The position numbers and the translations under genes were made by a program. Shown in pieces: positions 42,631-55,549 of a DNA stretch of 64,000 nt. The notes under the pieces are model-generated. The model did not search any database, was not told the origin of the DNA, and saw nothing but the letters and a program-made list of their open reading frames with translations. Position 1 is the first letter of the stretch, and each line of letters opens with the position of its first letter. Source of the DNA: Ochotona curzoniae (taxonomy: Eukaryota > Chordata > Mammalia > Lagomorpha > Ochotonidae); the NCBI RefSeq assembly GCF_017591425.1, contig NW_024466599.1:20932001-20996000 (forward strand), in the 5' to 3' direction.

Positions 42631-42960
42631 TTTAAAGATTTATTTTATTATTTTTATTGGAAAGGTGGATATACAGAGAGGAGAGACAGAGAGGAAGATC
42701 TTCCGTCCGATGATTCACTCCCCAAGTGAGCGCAACGGTCGATGCTATGCCAATCCGAAGCCAGGAGCCTCTTCCGGGTCTCCCACGCGGGTGCAGGGTC
42801 CCAAAGCCTTGGGCCGTCCTCGACTGCTTTCCCGGGCCACAAGCAGGGAGCTGGATGGGAAGCAGGGCTGCCGGGATTAGAACCATTAGAACTGGCGCCC
42901 CTATGGGATCCCGGGCGTGCAAGGCGAGGACCTTAACCACTGCACCACCGCACCGGGCCC
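42631..42960 (-). mobile_element. Young lagomorph C-SINE with duplicated B-box segment
   Basis: Very well preserved reverse copy with many CpGs still intact, so probably among the youngest in the window. It carries a 9-bp tandem duplication (ATTAGAACC at 42876-42884, ATTAGAACT at 42885-42893) over the polymerase III B box, read GGTTCTAATCC on the SINE strand. Confidence 0.93.
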
Positions 42961-43945
42961 TTCACAGTTTTTTCAACCAAGCTCTTTCAACTGCAAACCA
43001 ACCACCACAGGTGGTATTTCTGGACCCATGCAAATGTCCACCAAGATGAACTTCCACTCCTGGGGATGGGTAACATTAGAATACCCCTCAGAATAATTTT
43101 ATTGTCTCCTCAACAGCTACAGCAGAAGCCACAAAGCTCCTTGGCCCTTGGAAAGAATCCTTTGCTTTTTCTTTTTTCTTCTTCTTTTATACCATTAAGT
43201 TTCTGATTATAAAAGTGAGATATACTAATTTCAGGAAATTTGAAAAATTCAGAAATGTATTCCAAGGAAAATTTAAATAACCCATACTCTCATCACCCAA
43301 AAATAATGACTTGAGATTTTGGTATATTTCCTTCCAGTATTGTTTTAAATTAGTATGATTTGGTTCACGCAAAGTTATATCCTGTGCTAGTTTTTAAAAT
43401 TGAACATTATGTTGTGAGCATTTTGCCATATCACAAGACATTCTAGGGATTTATGATTTTTAATGACTGCATAGAATTACAATGTATAGATGTACCATAA
43501 TTTGTTTAACCAATCTCTATTTTTGGACATGTGGGCTGTTTCCACGTCTTTGTTGTTATAAATAATGCCACAACCAATATTCATGTACATCAATCTTTGT
43601 CTAAGACTCTGATTAATTCTATAGCTCATAAATCTCTGTTTGTATTCCAACTCATTTCTTCAGATCCTTAAGTTTTTTTTTTAATGTAATCAGTAACACA
43701 TACATAAAATTGAAATGTTACAAAAAGCTATGCAGTGAGAAGTACATCTTTCTTCCACAAGGTTTCTCTGATATCTCAGGTCTGTTGCTTTGGAAGCAAT
43801 CATTGTTATCTATTCTTGGGTATTCATGTAGAACTGTTGTACACGTACCAGACAACACAGGAATATATCAGCTGTTCCCCAAGTGTTGCTGAGAATCCCA
43901 GGGTTACTCAAGACCCTTTCAGGGAGTTCACAAAGTCACATCCAC

Positions 43946-44264
43946 ATTTTTAAAAAATTTATTTATTTTTATTACAAAGTCAGATACAAAGAGAGGAGGA
44001 GAGACAGAGAGGAAGATCTTCCCTCTGATGATTCACTCCCCAAGTGAGCGCAACAGCCGGTGCTGTGCCGATCCAGACCCAGGAGCCAGGAACCAGGTCT
44101 CCCACACGGGTACAGGGTCCCAAGGCTTTGGGCTGTCCTTGACTGCTTTCCCAGGCCACAAGCAGGGAGCTGGATGGAAAGTGGAGCCGCCGGGATTAGA
44201 ACCGGCGCCCACAGAGGATCCCGGCATGTTCAAGGCGAGAACCTCTAGGCCATGCTGCCGGGCC
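43946..44264 (-). mobile_element. Lagomorph C-SINE
   Basis: Full-length reverse copy flanked by an exact 13-bp target duplication AAGTCACATCCAC (43933-43945 and 44265-44277). The insertion site is in the ancient L1. Confidence 0.96.
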
Positions 44265-45349
44265 AAGTCACATCCACTTTTACAGGCACACCAAGGCATT
44301 ATCTATCAGCAGCACTTGCCATTCTCTCCTAGTTGTACAGTAGAGTTGGCTAGAGGTTACATGACATGTGATGACAACCCACTTTGACAGCTAATGGAAT
44401 GTGTGCTTGTATATTCATGCCTAGAATTTTATAAAATTTTTAAATTTCTAAAATCATGCTTGGAATTTTCTAAGACAATCTCTTTTTGTCCCTAATATTT
44501 AAGCATGTAAAGACTTTCTAAGAGCAGAATGTCTGAGACCTGTTGATACCGATCTATACCCACGTGCATGCACACACAATTGGTAGCATGCTATACAAAA
44601 TCTCTATTTTAAATGGGACAATATGTCTTTTAGATAACTTCATCTTGGTGTCTGAAGCAACCAGGGTGTTTTAAAATGAAAGTATTGCATTCTAATGTAT
44701 GGCTGCTCCCATATGTATTCAATCGGCTTCTATTGATAGAATTTAAGTTTACAAAAAAAAAATCTTTGCTGTCATTATTAATTATTCCATATGTTTGGAG
44801 AGAAAAACCTAGTGCTGTTCATTTTGGGCAAATTCAAGTTCATTGTCATGGTAAATTCCCAGGAGAACTGCTAGGACAAAGGGTATATACATATAAAGCA
44901 ATCACTACCCAATTATGTTCCACTGACAGTACATACATTTATAAATCTCAATAACTGGGAGTGATTTTTGCCTCATACCTTCACCACCAAGTTTTCACAT
45001 TTTTGAGCATTAAAACTTCAGAGTGACAAATACAGTATCCCACTCTAATTCCACTTCTCCCTTTATAAGCAGGCCGACTATATATTTTCCCATTTTGAGG
45101 TGTTTTGTATTTTACAGAAAAATCTCTACATATGTACTTTTCCCATTTGTCTTTTGGTTTGTTGGTTCTTTCTTACTAATTGGTAGAATTTATTTGCATT
45201 TTAAGGAAATTAGCACATTTCTCTTTTGCCTTTGTGTTAGCCTGCAAAATCACTTTGTAACTCTCAAACTAATATTTTTTCACGACTTCCAGAATATACC
45301 TAAGCTACACAAATACAGACACACACACAATGTCTTTAAAACTTTTCCT

Positions 45350-45677
45350 GGGCCTGGCGTGGTGGCCTAGCAGCTCAAGTCCTTGCCTTGAACACACCAG
45401 GATCCCATATGGGTGCCAGTTCTAATCCTGGCACCTCAATTTTTCATCCAGCTCCCTGCTTGTGGCCTGGGAAACCAGTCGAGGAGAGCCCAATGCCTTG
45501 GGACCCTGCACCCGCATGGGAGACCTGAAAGAAGTTCCTGGATCCTGGCTTTGGATCGGCACAGCACCAGCCGTTGCGCTCACTTGGGGAGTGAATCATC
45601 AGAGGGAAGATCTTCCTCTCTGTCTCTCCTCCTCTCTTTGTATCTGACTTTGCAATAAAAATAAATTTTTTAAAAAT
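45350..45677 (+). mobile_element. Lagomorph C-SINE
   Basis: Full-length copy from the 'gggcctggcgtggtggcct' head to the 'gactttgcaataaaaataaa' tail. Exact 12-bp target duplication AAAACTTTTCCT (45338-45349 and 45678-45689). A B-box-like GTTCTAATCC is at about 45419-45428. Confidence 0.97.
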
Positions 45678-46640
45678 AAAACTTTTCCTATATTTTCCTC
45701 TAGTATTTTAATGGGTTTTATTTTCTATATCTTTAATCATTTACATTCTTTGGTAAAGAATAGACTAGAATCCAATTTTATTATTTTATTTCTTCTTTCC
45801 CAGGACTCATCCTAAACCTATTTCATAAAGAAATATTTCCCCTACTGATGAGAAATACCATTTTTATCATAAATAATTTCTGCCTGTGTTTTAATCTTTT
45901 TAGTTCCATCTTTCTGTGGCACAGAGCCATTGGCCCAACCCTCCCCAGCCTGTCACAAGTTATAACCTCAGAGCTTTATCATAGGTGGAAAGCTGCCCTC
46001 CTCTCTCAATTTCATCCTTTTCAGAATTTATTTACATATTCTTGTTCCTTTGTTTTATCATACAAATAGTTGAATTGACTTGATTCATTCTAAGAACTAA
46101 TTGCTTTATGCATTGAGACAAGTTAAAATGTATAAGTTAACAAAGGGATATTTATCATCTTTATACTCATGAGTCTTTCTACCCAAGAACACAGAGGCCT
46201 TTGAAACATGTTCTTAAATGATATTCAATAATTTGTTCACGTAGGGCTTGCATATTTCTCACAAAGTTTATTCCTATTGTTTCATTGTTGCAAATGACGT
46301 TTTTTTTTTCTTTCAAGTACATTTTCTAACTGCTTATTGGTATTATGTGTCAGAATGCTATTGGTTTTTTTATATTCATGCTGCATCCAGTCTTCTCACT
46401 TAGATATATTTATTGCCCCTGAAAGCTTTTCAATTCATCTTAGATTTTCCAAGTGTGAAGCTATATTACGAGTAAACAATGATAGTTTTGCTTCTTTATG
46501 ATTCTTCTCTTTCCTCCCCTTGTCTTACTACATTTCCTTGGCTAGTAGTCATAGCGATAGTAATGTAGACCTCATGACCTAATGGGTTTGTTTATATCTC
46601 ACCATTACACCTGATTCTGGAACTTGTCTTCAGGAAGATA

Positions 46641-48703
46641 TTTTTACTGAATTAGGACTCTCACATTTCTAAATTCCACGCTAACATCAAAAAATCTGAC
46701 CCCTGCCCTTCCTCTACCTGCCAGATGACGTGTAGGTATGTCTCTGACGGAATGAGTGTTGTGTAGCATCAGAGGGCCAACCCTGACCTGGACCCCCAGA
46801 GTGTTTTAAAACATTTCTTCTCTATAGATTATCAAAAAGTAGACACTCCATAAATTTTAGCTGAAAACTGCTGAATGAACAGTTATTAGCACCTGACTAG
46901 TTTTCAAGGAATATTTAGGGAAAAGAGATATTGCCTACAAGATCTCCATGTTCAGATCAACCTGTTGCTCTACCATTGTTCTGTCCAAGCTCACTAAGTC
47001 CTTGCCTGCCTCTGAATCATGAAGCATAACTGAGTTCTGGCCATGGAACTGGACACACACTATCCCAATCCACACCAGCAAAGTGGCCTCTACAGAGGCT
47101 GTAAAGCCACAGACCACAGTAGTGCTTGTTTCCTGACAAAGTTGAGAACAGCCAGTGGCGGCTCCTTAGAACTTCAGAATCCTGGATTCCCCAAGACTCA
47201 CTAATGCTGATACACTGAGGAGGTGGGTCAGGAGGACAGTCTACTGCTCACGCGCCTACGCTGAGAAGAATGATCTGACAGCCCCATCAGCACTGCAGAG
47301 ATTGCTAGAAATTCCCCTCATGGACCTAGAAGTTCCAAATATTGTTCTGAGTCCCAGTTCATTGATCAAATTGTTCCTGTAACTACTTAAGCATTCTGTG
47401 CATATCCCAGATGTACCGTTTCCAAAGTACATTGGCTCAGAATAGTTAATGTCTATGGATTTATGGACATCGCCCAAACTATCATTGGGAAGATTCTAGC
47501 AGATACTCTGAAGGAAGCCGATAAGACATGCCTGTCCAACCTGGAGAAAATGAGATAAACTTGGAACCCCTTCTAGAGAAATCAGCCCTTAACAGTATCG
47601 GCCATGACAGTCTATGACAAGATCTTTTCAGCCATAGAAAGCATGTGTCCATGATTGGTCCTACACCCTCATATCCATGGAGCTATCCTGTCTCAGAAGC
47701 CACCCCTAGACCCAAACAATCTCAGCTATAAATGCTAACAGGAACCAAAATGGCACCAGTAGCTCTCTTGGTTACAAGGATCAATAGCTAGTGGCTCCCA
47801 TTTTGGTGGAGAATGGGTAGCTGCTCTATGCCCAGCATTTTCCTGTTTTTCCTTCCTTCTTTTCCACATATCCTAATGACACTGAATTTGTCTCGTTTGC
47901 AACCCACCTGAGATACAGCCACAAGTAAGAGTAAGGGTAAGCATCCCTGGAGGAGACTCATATTTACAATGTACTAATTTCACGTCAACCAGAGGTATTT
48001 TGGAAAGTGGCCTCAAAACACCTAGGAGAGCCGCAGGAAGCCTGTGGATTGCAGAAAGGGTGGTGTGAAGTGGCAAAACCACTGAAACTACTTTCAAATT
48101 GGTCTTTAAGCAAAAAGAGTAAAGCAGCTCAGCCTATTAAGGAACCTGACTCAGAAGCTGTCCCCCTGACCCGCCTTCCTCCTGGGGCCTTCAGCCCAGC
48201 TAATGATCCTCCAGTAACACAGCCAGTGACTTCCCTGCAAGTCACAGCACATCAAGGCAAATCTGCAGAGAGACGAACGCACTCCTGTCCTTGGAGGGAG
48301 CCCATCTGGTGCATTTAGCTTCCATCTCCAGCAGCACAACATAATGAAGGAGGCTCCTTTGAGGGCAGGAAAGCATTTTTCCAGTCTGTGGTTCTGCCTT
48401 CTTTACAGTGATGATTTTCAAAGCCTGGCAAAGGCAAAAGGTCTCCCTTTCTTCCAGGGAAGACTGTAGACTTTCATCTTGACATGGGACCACGGGCTAC
48501 TTAGAAGCAACTTAAACTGAATTATCGAGGTTATTAAATTCTGGTATTCATAAATTTAAAATAGCTCATTATTAGAGTTTGCAGGAGAATCAAATTCACT
48601 ATCCACTGAAAAGTGAAGACACCGTATGAGCCTGGCTGTTTCCCACCTCCTTCTGTGGATGCAATGCCAGGCAGGTGAACTCCAAAAATGTGGAGGAAGT
48701 TAT
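46641..48703. other. Intergenic, mostly unique
   Basis: No gene recognised. Short frames (for example minus strand 46935-47117) have no domain. 47640-47880 might be an old LTR, but no ends were found. Confidence 0.45.
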
Positions 48704-48740
48704 CCTAGCCTAGCCTAACCTAGCCTAGCCTAGCCTATCC
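48704..48740. repeat. (CCTAG)n pentanucleotide repeat
   Basis: About seven units of CCTAG with one CCTAA variant and a final CCTAT. Confidence 0.9.
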
Positions 48741-48881
48741 TTAGGTCTTCAGTCTTGTTGCTAGTTGCATTTACAATAAAAATAATATGTTACATGACTC
48801 TTAGGAACAAGTTTCCCACAACTTTTGTGAGCTGATGGGGTTTCCTAGAGCTGTTATTTCTGCTGTCTTATAAACTGCTAT

Positions 48882-49194
48882 GCAGCAGCCTAGTGACTAA
48901 AGTCCTTGTCTTGCATGACTGGGGTCCTATGTGGGCTCCAGTTCCTTTCCTGGCTGTTCCACTTCCCTTCCAGCTTCTTGCTTGTGGCCTGGGAAATCAG
49001 TTGAGGACGGTCCAAAGCCTTGGGACCCTGCACCCACATGGGAGACCAGGAAACGGTTCCTGGCTTCAGATTGGCTCAGCTCTGCCAATGCAGCCACTTG
49101 GGGAGTGAACCACTGGACAAAAAATCTTTCTCTCATTCTCTCCTTCTCTGTAAATCTGACTTCCTAATAAAAATGAATAAATCTTTAAAGAAAA
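48882..49194 (+). mobile_element. Lagomorph C-SINE
   Basis: Full copy with an exact 13-bp target duplication TATAAACTGCTAT (48869-48881 and 49195-49207). The first bases of the head are missing. Confidence 0.95.
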
Positions 49195-49207
49195 TATAAA
49201 CTGCTAT

Positions 49208-50617
49208 TGATTCATATTCATGTGATCAATTTAGTGTATTATTAATTATTTATTTAACCCTATGATGTGTAGTGATCTAAAGCTCCATCAGCAATATTTT
49301 CAACCTATAATTTTCCAGATATTACAGTTTAATATCAATCATCTATATTTGTGTGAACATTTTTATAGACAATTTGTTACAAGGTGCCTGTAAGTTTTTG
49401 CTATTCATGTAACTTGAATTTCTATCAAAGAAAGTACAGTAAAATCACTGGGTTATTTTAAGATCACAGGGCACTGTTTAGCATATATATACTTTCATAC
49501 ATGCTCATATTCTTTTCTAACAATGCAAATAATATGCAATGTATATTTTTGTATAGCAACACATTTGCTATAGCTTATTGATGTTGCTATCCCCACCTAG
49601 TTCTATCAATCACTGAAAGAATGGACTGGAAAATTGTGAAGCCTTCATAAACTAAAATCAAAAGCATTTAAGGATCAAAGGGTTGAGAAGGGCACTGGTG
49701 GGGAGACCATGGCTGGGGCCCAGCCCCTCATCCAAACCACCGCAGCTGGTTTCTAATCTGGGGGCACACAGAGCTTCTATGCTTGCAGAAAGAATCTTGC
49801 TGTTAAAAAGTTTGGAATTTCTACACTATACTTTTCAATGTATTCAAATATCAGTAACCACCTAACATAATGCTAGAAAAGTCCAGCGATATTACATTGT
49901 TAGTTGTTAGAGTTGCTTTATTTTAACAAAATAACAATGAAACGAAGAAAAAATTAGAACTAGGTGCAGAAAATCAGTAACACTTGCTCCCACTCAATTT
50001 AAACTAGCAAAGCATCCAACAGGATTTTAGGAGGGGATGGGCTGGAGATATGCCAAGCCTAATGAGATAACAGGAACCAAAATCCAGTTAGATGGTGGGA
50101 ATAGGCTCCACTGTTCTAAAGTAAGTAGGGTAACTGTCATATATAATCATTAATTATCCATACATCTCACCAGACTAGAAGAAAGGAGCTCAAAGTTTTC
50201 CACATAAAGAAATGAAAACTGTCCTGATTTCATTGCTACACACCCATACACACATAGTTGTTATCACACTGTATCCCATAAATACATCGAATTATTATGT
50301 ATCAATTTAGGCAAATAAAAACTAAGACAAAATGAAAAATATCAGAGACCTTACGATCTAGGAAAACAAAAGTAAAGTTCAAATTCATGGCTCCTTATGA
50401 TACAGAAAAGAGAGATGCAAGCACCATTAACAGATCTCAAAGGATGAGGGATTACCTTGATTCCAAGCGGCTAGTGAATTTTCTTACAGCTCTGGGTAAA
50501 CATAACTTATTCTGTTATTCATCAGAAACTTACCGTTGACCAAGTATGCTGCAAAGCCAAGGGAGGACAGCAAAAGCCAGCAATTTCCTTGTTTGTCTTG
50601 ACATTAAGGAAAATTAT
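49208..50617. other. Intergenic, AT-rich
   Basis: AT-rich sequence that may include old L1 fragments, none clearly identified. No gene recognised. Confidence 0.45.
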
Positions 50618-50768
50618 TTACACAGCAATTCTCAGACATTGTGCATAATATGTGAGGGTGTGGAGGATGGTCTTATTCAAAGCAGATTCTAATGCAATCC
50701 CAAGCTTTGCATTTCTGACAAGCATCCAGGTGATGCTAATGCCACTGGCCAGATGCTTTGAACGACAT
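50618..50768 (+). mobile_element. MER5A hAT element
   Basis: 'cagcaattctcaga', 'aagcagattct', 'tttgcatttctgacaagc' and 'ccaggtgatgctaatgccactggcc' occur in MER5A order, ending with 'gctttgaacg'. Confidence 0.8.
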
Positions 50769-50878
50769 GCATCTACAAAGCCCACGCCACACCGCAGGAT
50801 TACAGGCACGTGATTTTATAAGGCATTGATTTCTGTGACAGAGACTGCTTCTGGCCTACCCAGAGTTCATTCTTTATG

Positions 50879-51208
50879 GTTTTTTAAAAAGATTTATTTA
50901 TTTTTAATGGAAAGTCAGATATACAGAGAGGAGAAGAGACAGAAAGGAAGATTTTCTCTCCACTGATTCATTCCCCAAGTGGCCATAACAACCAGAAATG
51001 AGCCAATTCGAAACCAGGAACCTCTTCCAGGGTCTCCCATGTGGGTGAAGGGTCCCAAGCATTTTGGCCATCTTCTACTGCTTTCCCAGGCCACAAGAAG
51101 GGAGCTGGATAGAAAGTGAGTCCCCTGGGACACTAACCAGTGCCCATATAGGATCCCAGTGGTGTATGCGAGGTGAGGACTATAGCCACAGGCTATCACA
51201 CCGGGCCC
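50879..51208 (-). mobile_element. Lagomorph C-SINE
   Basis: Full reverse copy with an exact 11-bp target duplication CATTCTTTATG (50868-50878 and 51209-51219). Confidence 0.95.
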
Positions 51209-51219
51209 CATTCTTTATG

Positions 51220-51955
51220 TTTCACGATGTAAGCCCAATTTTTATTAGACAGGAAAATATGCTCAGTTAAGACTATTGCATTACCCAGGTCTACTGCACT
51301 TGGGCATAGGAGTGCAGTAACAAAATTTTGGCAACAAAGGTGTAAGCAGAACTTTCTGGAGACACATAGCTTCCTGTTCAAAACAACAAAATCTCCGGGG
51401 AAAAAATTGGCCTTATTCTTCACTTTTCTCCCTCCCATTTCCTTGCCTAAAATGTGCACTTACTACCCGGAGGGGCAGCACCTCTCTTGCCAAGACATTG
51501 AACCCCAGAGTACAGATGGTGGAGCTGGATAAAACAGCCTGAGTTTCCCATGGGTTGTGTCTACTTTCAGTTTTCTGAGACCTGGTCTCTTGACTTTGAC
51601 TTCCTTAGAAGCACCCTTGAGATAAGAATGTAACTGCAAATTTGGAGGCAGCCCCCAGGAACACTGATGGGAGGATGGGAAGAAAACCAAAGACACACCC
51701 ATCAAGCTTAGTACCTCAGCGGGAAGCTGGAGCATAATGCATGAAGGAATCTGCGAGACAGAATTATCCACCAACAGCAAGGAGAATGGGTATATTCCCA
51801 CTAAAGCTAATCTGTCCTAAAGGCAGAACTGCTTTTGCAGGGCCTTAATTCTTCAGCCCTCTGTCTAGCCCTGCACACTTGCAAGCATGTCCTCCAACAC
51901 CCACGAAGCCTTCAGACTGAGTTGGTGGTGGTGGTTTCCATAGCAGTAAGAACTT
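51220..51955. other. Intergenic, nothing recognised
   Basis: Unique-looking sequence with no gene or repeat identified. Confidence 0.5.
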
Positions 51956-51959
51956 TATG

Positions 51960-52620
51960 GACAGGTGTTACAGCTGCTGGTGGGAGGGTTTGATTCCTGG
52001 CCAGGACACCAAGATGTTATAGCTGATTTGAACCCAGGGAACTTGTTCTACCTGTGACAAAGTATGAGGCAGATGAACAAACCAAGGGTGCAATTTTTAA
52101 CAGAAAACTTTTACTGAAAAGTGCAGAGTCACTGAAAACACAGAGTGAAAGCCTATGGGAAAGCAACTTCTTCAGCAGGAAAAGGCCGCCAAAAGGAAGT
52201 CATTTAGGGGTTTTATGCTCATTGCAAAGTTGATAGTAAGGCCTCTAAGTGTTTCTCATGAGGTGAGTTCAGTCTGCCTTATTTCCTATTCCTTCCATTT
52301 GGTTATGACCTTTACAGGACAGAGAAGAAGTTCTAGCTGGGGATCTATTGGGGCAGAGAGGTGTCTGTCTTTACCAAATAGTGCTGAAACTGGCCACAAA
52401 AGTCCAGCTACCTGTCTTTCTGTGTGACCTTGATGGAAGAGCCTGCTTTTCTCCTGACTAATCAATGGAATTCTTTATGTCTACTCACTTCATAGCTCAG
52501 CCCTGTTTTCCAGCTAGGCTAAATCTCATTACCAGAGGGACCCCTTTGTTCTCTCCACCTTTTGAGTATTCCTGCTCTTACTGACTCCTTTCACAGGCAC
52601 AGGTGGAATACTGACAACAT
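51960..52620 (-). mobile_element. Possible antisense retroviral LTR relic
   Basis: 'aaacttttactgaaaagtgcagag', 'ttaggggttttatg', 'ccagagggacccctttgttctctccacctttt' and 'ctcctttcacaggcacaggt' resemble the complement of an old ERV-class LTR in order and spacing. No terminal TG/CA, internal region or duplication was confirmed. Confidence 0.35.
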
Positions 52621-54029
52621 TTCTATATCTGGGAAAACCCAATGTAGACTCTGTTACACCACAGGGACAAACCCAGCTAAAAACAACACTAGGAATATTC
52701 TGATTTCAAAAGAGGTTCTCATCTTCATTGCACAATCATAGAGAACAATATTTAACACCAACCTATCTATTTGTAATGGCAGGATCCAATGCAATTTCTT
52801 CAGAGAAAGCTTTTTTTAACAAACTTTAAAACACAGTATGTTGGAAACCACATATTTTGTCAATGGGGAGCAACCAGCAGTCCTCTGAACGATGTGAGGT
52901 TTCTGATACAAACTCAAAGCTTATAAATATGCTACTCCCACAGAATATTTTCCCTCTTAGTCTAGATTTTTAGTTTCTTAGTTCTTGGGCAAATCAAAGA
53001 GATTTTCAATGAGTTCAGAAAAAAAGCATTCTCTAGGTAGGGAAAATGCCCTAACTTCTAAATGATTAACCTCCTTGTGAATGACCTGGAAGATAAATAA
53101 AAGAGTTGCACAGAGCCGCACATGGTACCAAGCTGAGACAAGACAGCAATGTGAAGGAAGATTAAAAGAAAGAGTTCACAAAGTTCCTGAACATGGAAAC
53201 TGGAAGGGCGAATGCTGAGATCATCTTTTATTCTGGCTGAAGCCCTCTGGCTGACCTTGGGGGGAATGATAGCAGCATGGATAGAGGAAAGGCCCAAGTC
53301 ATGTGCACTCCATCACCCTGCACAGAACCTGGGCTTGGACTTGTCTGGAGTCAACACAGCACATCCTGGGGAATGTGCTGGAATTTCAAAGGTCAGTGAT
53401 TTCAAAGAGATTCTCCGCAGAAAAAGCAACAACCACCAAGGTAGACGAGAGAGAGAGAAAGAGAGAGAGAGAGAGAAACTCCCCTTCAGCTGACCCAAGG
53501 AATGAACTGTGGTGAAAGTAGGGCCAGAGTTTCACCAAGACAGAAAAACAATAAGCCAGGGTAGTGGGATGCAAAGGGAAGCAGCTTTCTTTTGAAGGAA
53601 CTTAGGGAACCTTTCACAGACTTAAATATTTCCAAATCAGGTTTCAACACAGCCAAAAGGCATGCAATTAAGCAAATAGTTTTGCTACAAAGAGTAAACT
53701 AATCATTTTATTTGTGTTGTTTAAACTGGGGTTGTCCTTCTTAAATGCCCCAGACAACATACCTCATATGAGCTTCCACTAATTCTTAGGTGTGTGTTAG
53801 CCTTCACCTTTCCAATATGGGTTTTCTTATCTACAATATGGGATACATTCACTCTCACCACATCTTAGGTGTACTGGGAAAATCAAAACAGAAAAGTATC
53901 ATTAATGAGTAATGGTTTCCAAACTTGAAATAAATGTAAAACACTGGGAGTACCAACATGACTCTCATCCACTAAACACACTTGCATTTGCCTTGATACA
54001 GTATGCTTGTTCATCTGAGTGTGACTTCA
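52621..54029. other. Intergenic, with a (GA)n tract
   Basis: A (GA)n microsatellite lies at about 53447-53476. Nothing else was recognised. Confidence 0.5.
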
Positions 54030-54140
54030 GACAATAGAAGGTGACTCTGAGGATTAAATGATATATGTCTGTGGACTTGGTAGCAGTCCTAGAACATAAT
54101 ATATGCTCTATACATGCGGGCTATTGTTATTGCTAGCATC
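54030..54140 (+). mobile_element. MIR SINE relic, 3' part
   Basis: 'tctgaggattaaatgatat', 'cagtcctagaacataatatatgctcta' and 'gctattgttattgcta' follow the MIR 3' end. Confidence 0.7.
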
Positions 54141-54639
54141 CCCACCCCATCATCACCGTTAAAACATCATTATAATCATATTGCTTTATCTTAAACTATA
54201 AACTCACTACATCAATAAATATTCTCTCCCTTTGATTTATGGGCATTTGGCTGCATCTGTTTCTTTTGTGAGCCAATCTCTGGCCCACCAAGCAGCATTA
54301 GAAAATTGAGTAATAAGTTTTCTCTGATACCCTGGGAGGTTTTTCTTCTCCAAATGCTGAGTAATGAGTGAATGTGAGATTACTTCGACAGTCAAATAAT
54401 CTCCTCTATGTATTGTCATCACTTTTGCCTAATTTTCATTTTTGTTGACAGTCAGCACTCAGATGGGTATCACTGCCAAGCCTGGGGAAATGCAGATCTT
54501 GCACATCTTCAAAGCAAACAGGCGTCCAGGAGCCCAGGAGCCACTCTAAGATAGTTCATCCATTTGTGGACAAAGCAAGTATACCTGTCTCCCCTCTAAG
54601 AAATTACAGCACAATGGGATGTGAATGCTGAACAGGCCT

Positions 54640-54775
54640 CTATCCAACTCATCAACTCTTTCATTTGACTAATGTGGAATCTGGGATCCAGAAAACAAAG
54701 TAGCTTGACAAGAAAACACAGATAGTAAGAAGTAGGAGTCAGACTAGAAGCTACTCTCTTTCCTCTACACAGTAT
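54640..54775 (-). mobile_element. MIR SINE relic
   Basis: 'gtagcttgacaagaaaacacagatagtaagaagtaggagtcagac' class sequence is the complement of the MIR core. Confidence 0.55.
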
Positions 54776-55545
54776 CTCCTCTTATTAGGGTCAACTAGCA
54801 CTGTCAGAGGCTTGGCAGAGAGATGGAGGAAAGCAATTGATACATGTTAGGCAAGCCAGGGACATCTGGAAATTAGCTGGTTTGAGTGGAGATGAAACAA
54901 ACATGAAAACAAGCCCTAGTACCAGACAGAGACAGGAAAAAAAAATATGGCAGAAATTGAGAGAGCATGTCCAAGGGGTAGGCAAAACAGATGGGAGTCT
55001 AAATGCATCTGGCAGGGACATTTAACCACACTTCTCCCCGACAATTACCTTGAAGCCAGGATCAGGCACACAGGGCTCACTGGCTCCTCCAACTCCAGAG
55101 GTGCAGCCCAGACCTGGAGTGACCAGAGCTGAAGGTTGGCTCCATCAGTCTGAGGCAAAGGACTGGTTTTCATTTCTGATGTCATTTTGGTGGTGGCTAT
55201 TTCAGTCTCACCATTCTGAAGGATATCTTCCAATGAAAGCTTAGATTAAAGGTTAAATCAGAAGCTGAGTGTGAGCATTCTCAAAGTTTTGAGTATAACA
55301 ACCTGGATAAATGGAAACTTCCCTAGCCATGACATGGAGTGAATTCACCAGGAGTTTCTTCCTCAAGAGGTGATGATTGGGAGAGACAAAATAAACAGTT
55401 CCTCCATGAAAAGGAGTTTTCATTGCCTCGTCCCAAGACTTGTAAAGAGCTTTTAAAAATATTCTTAAAAATCAAACCCTCTTCCTTTGAGCCAAACATA
55501 CAGATAGTTTGGAAGAAGGCTTTCTGTTGCTGTTAGGAACAATTA
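54776..55545. other. Intergenic, nothing recognised
   Basis: Unique-looking sequence without an identified gene or repeat. Confidence 0.5.
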
Positions 55546-55549
55546 TATC

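Larger units (their letters stand above)
43190..46640 (-). mobile_element. Ancient L1 LINE, antisense, split by two SINEs
   Basis: The plus strand shows the complement of L1 ORF2 and 3' part in the correct order. At about 43440-43600 are 'gactgcatagaattacaatgtatagatgtaccataattt' class phrases. At 44850 is 'taaattcccaggagaactgctaggacaaaggg'. At 45155-45245 is 'catttgtcttttggtttgttgg'. At about 46290-46560 are further ORF2 phrases. The L1 therefore points left. C-SINEs at 43946-44264 and 45350-45677 inserted into it. All frames are broken and the ends are approximate. Confidence 0.75.

Noticed and set aside
42660..42960. Possible tRNA gene, because of a tRNA-like head with a B box
   Set aside because: It is the head of a tRNA-derived SINE with its normal body and A-rich tail, not a tRNA.
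46935..47117. Possible small gene on the minus strand
   Set aside because: 60 codons, no domain, no splice or promoter context.
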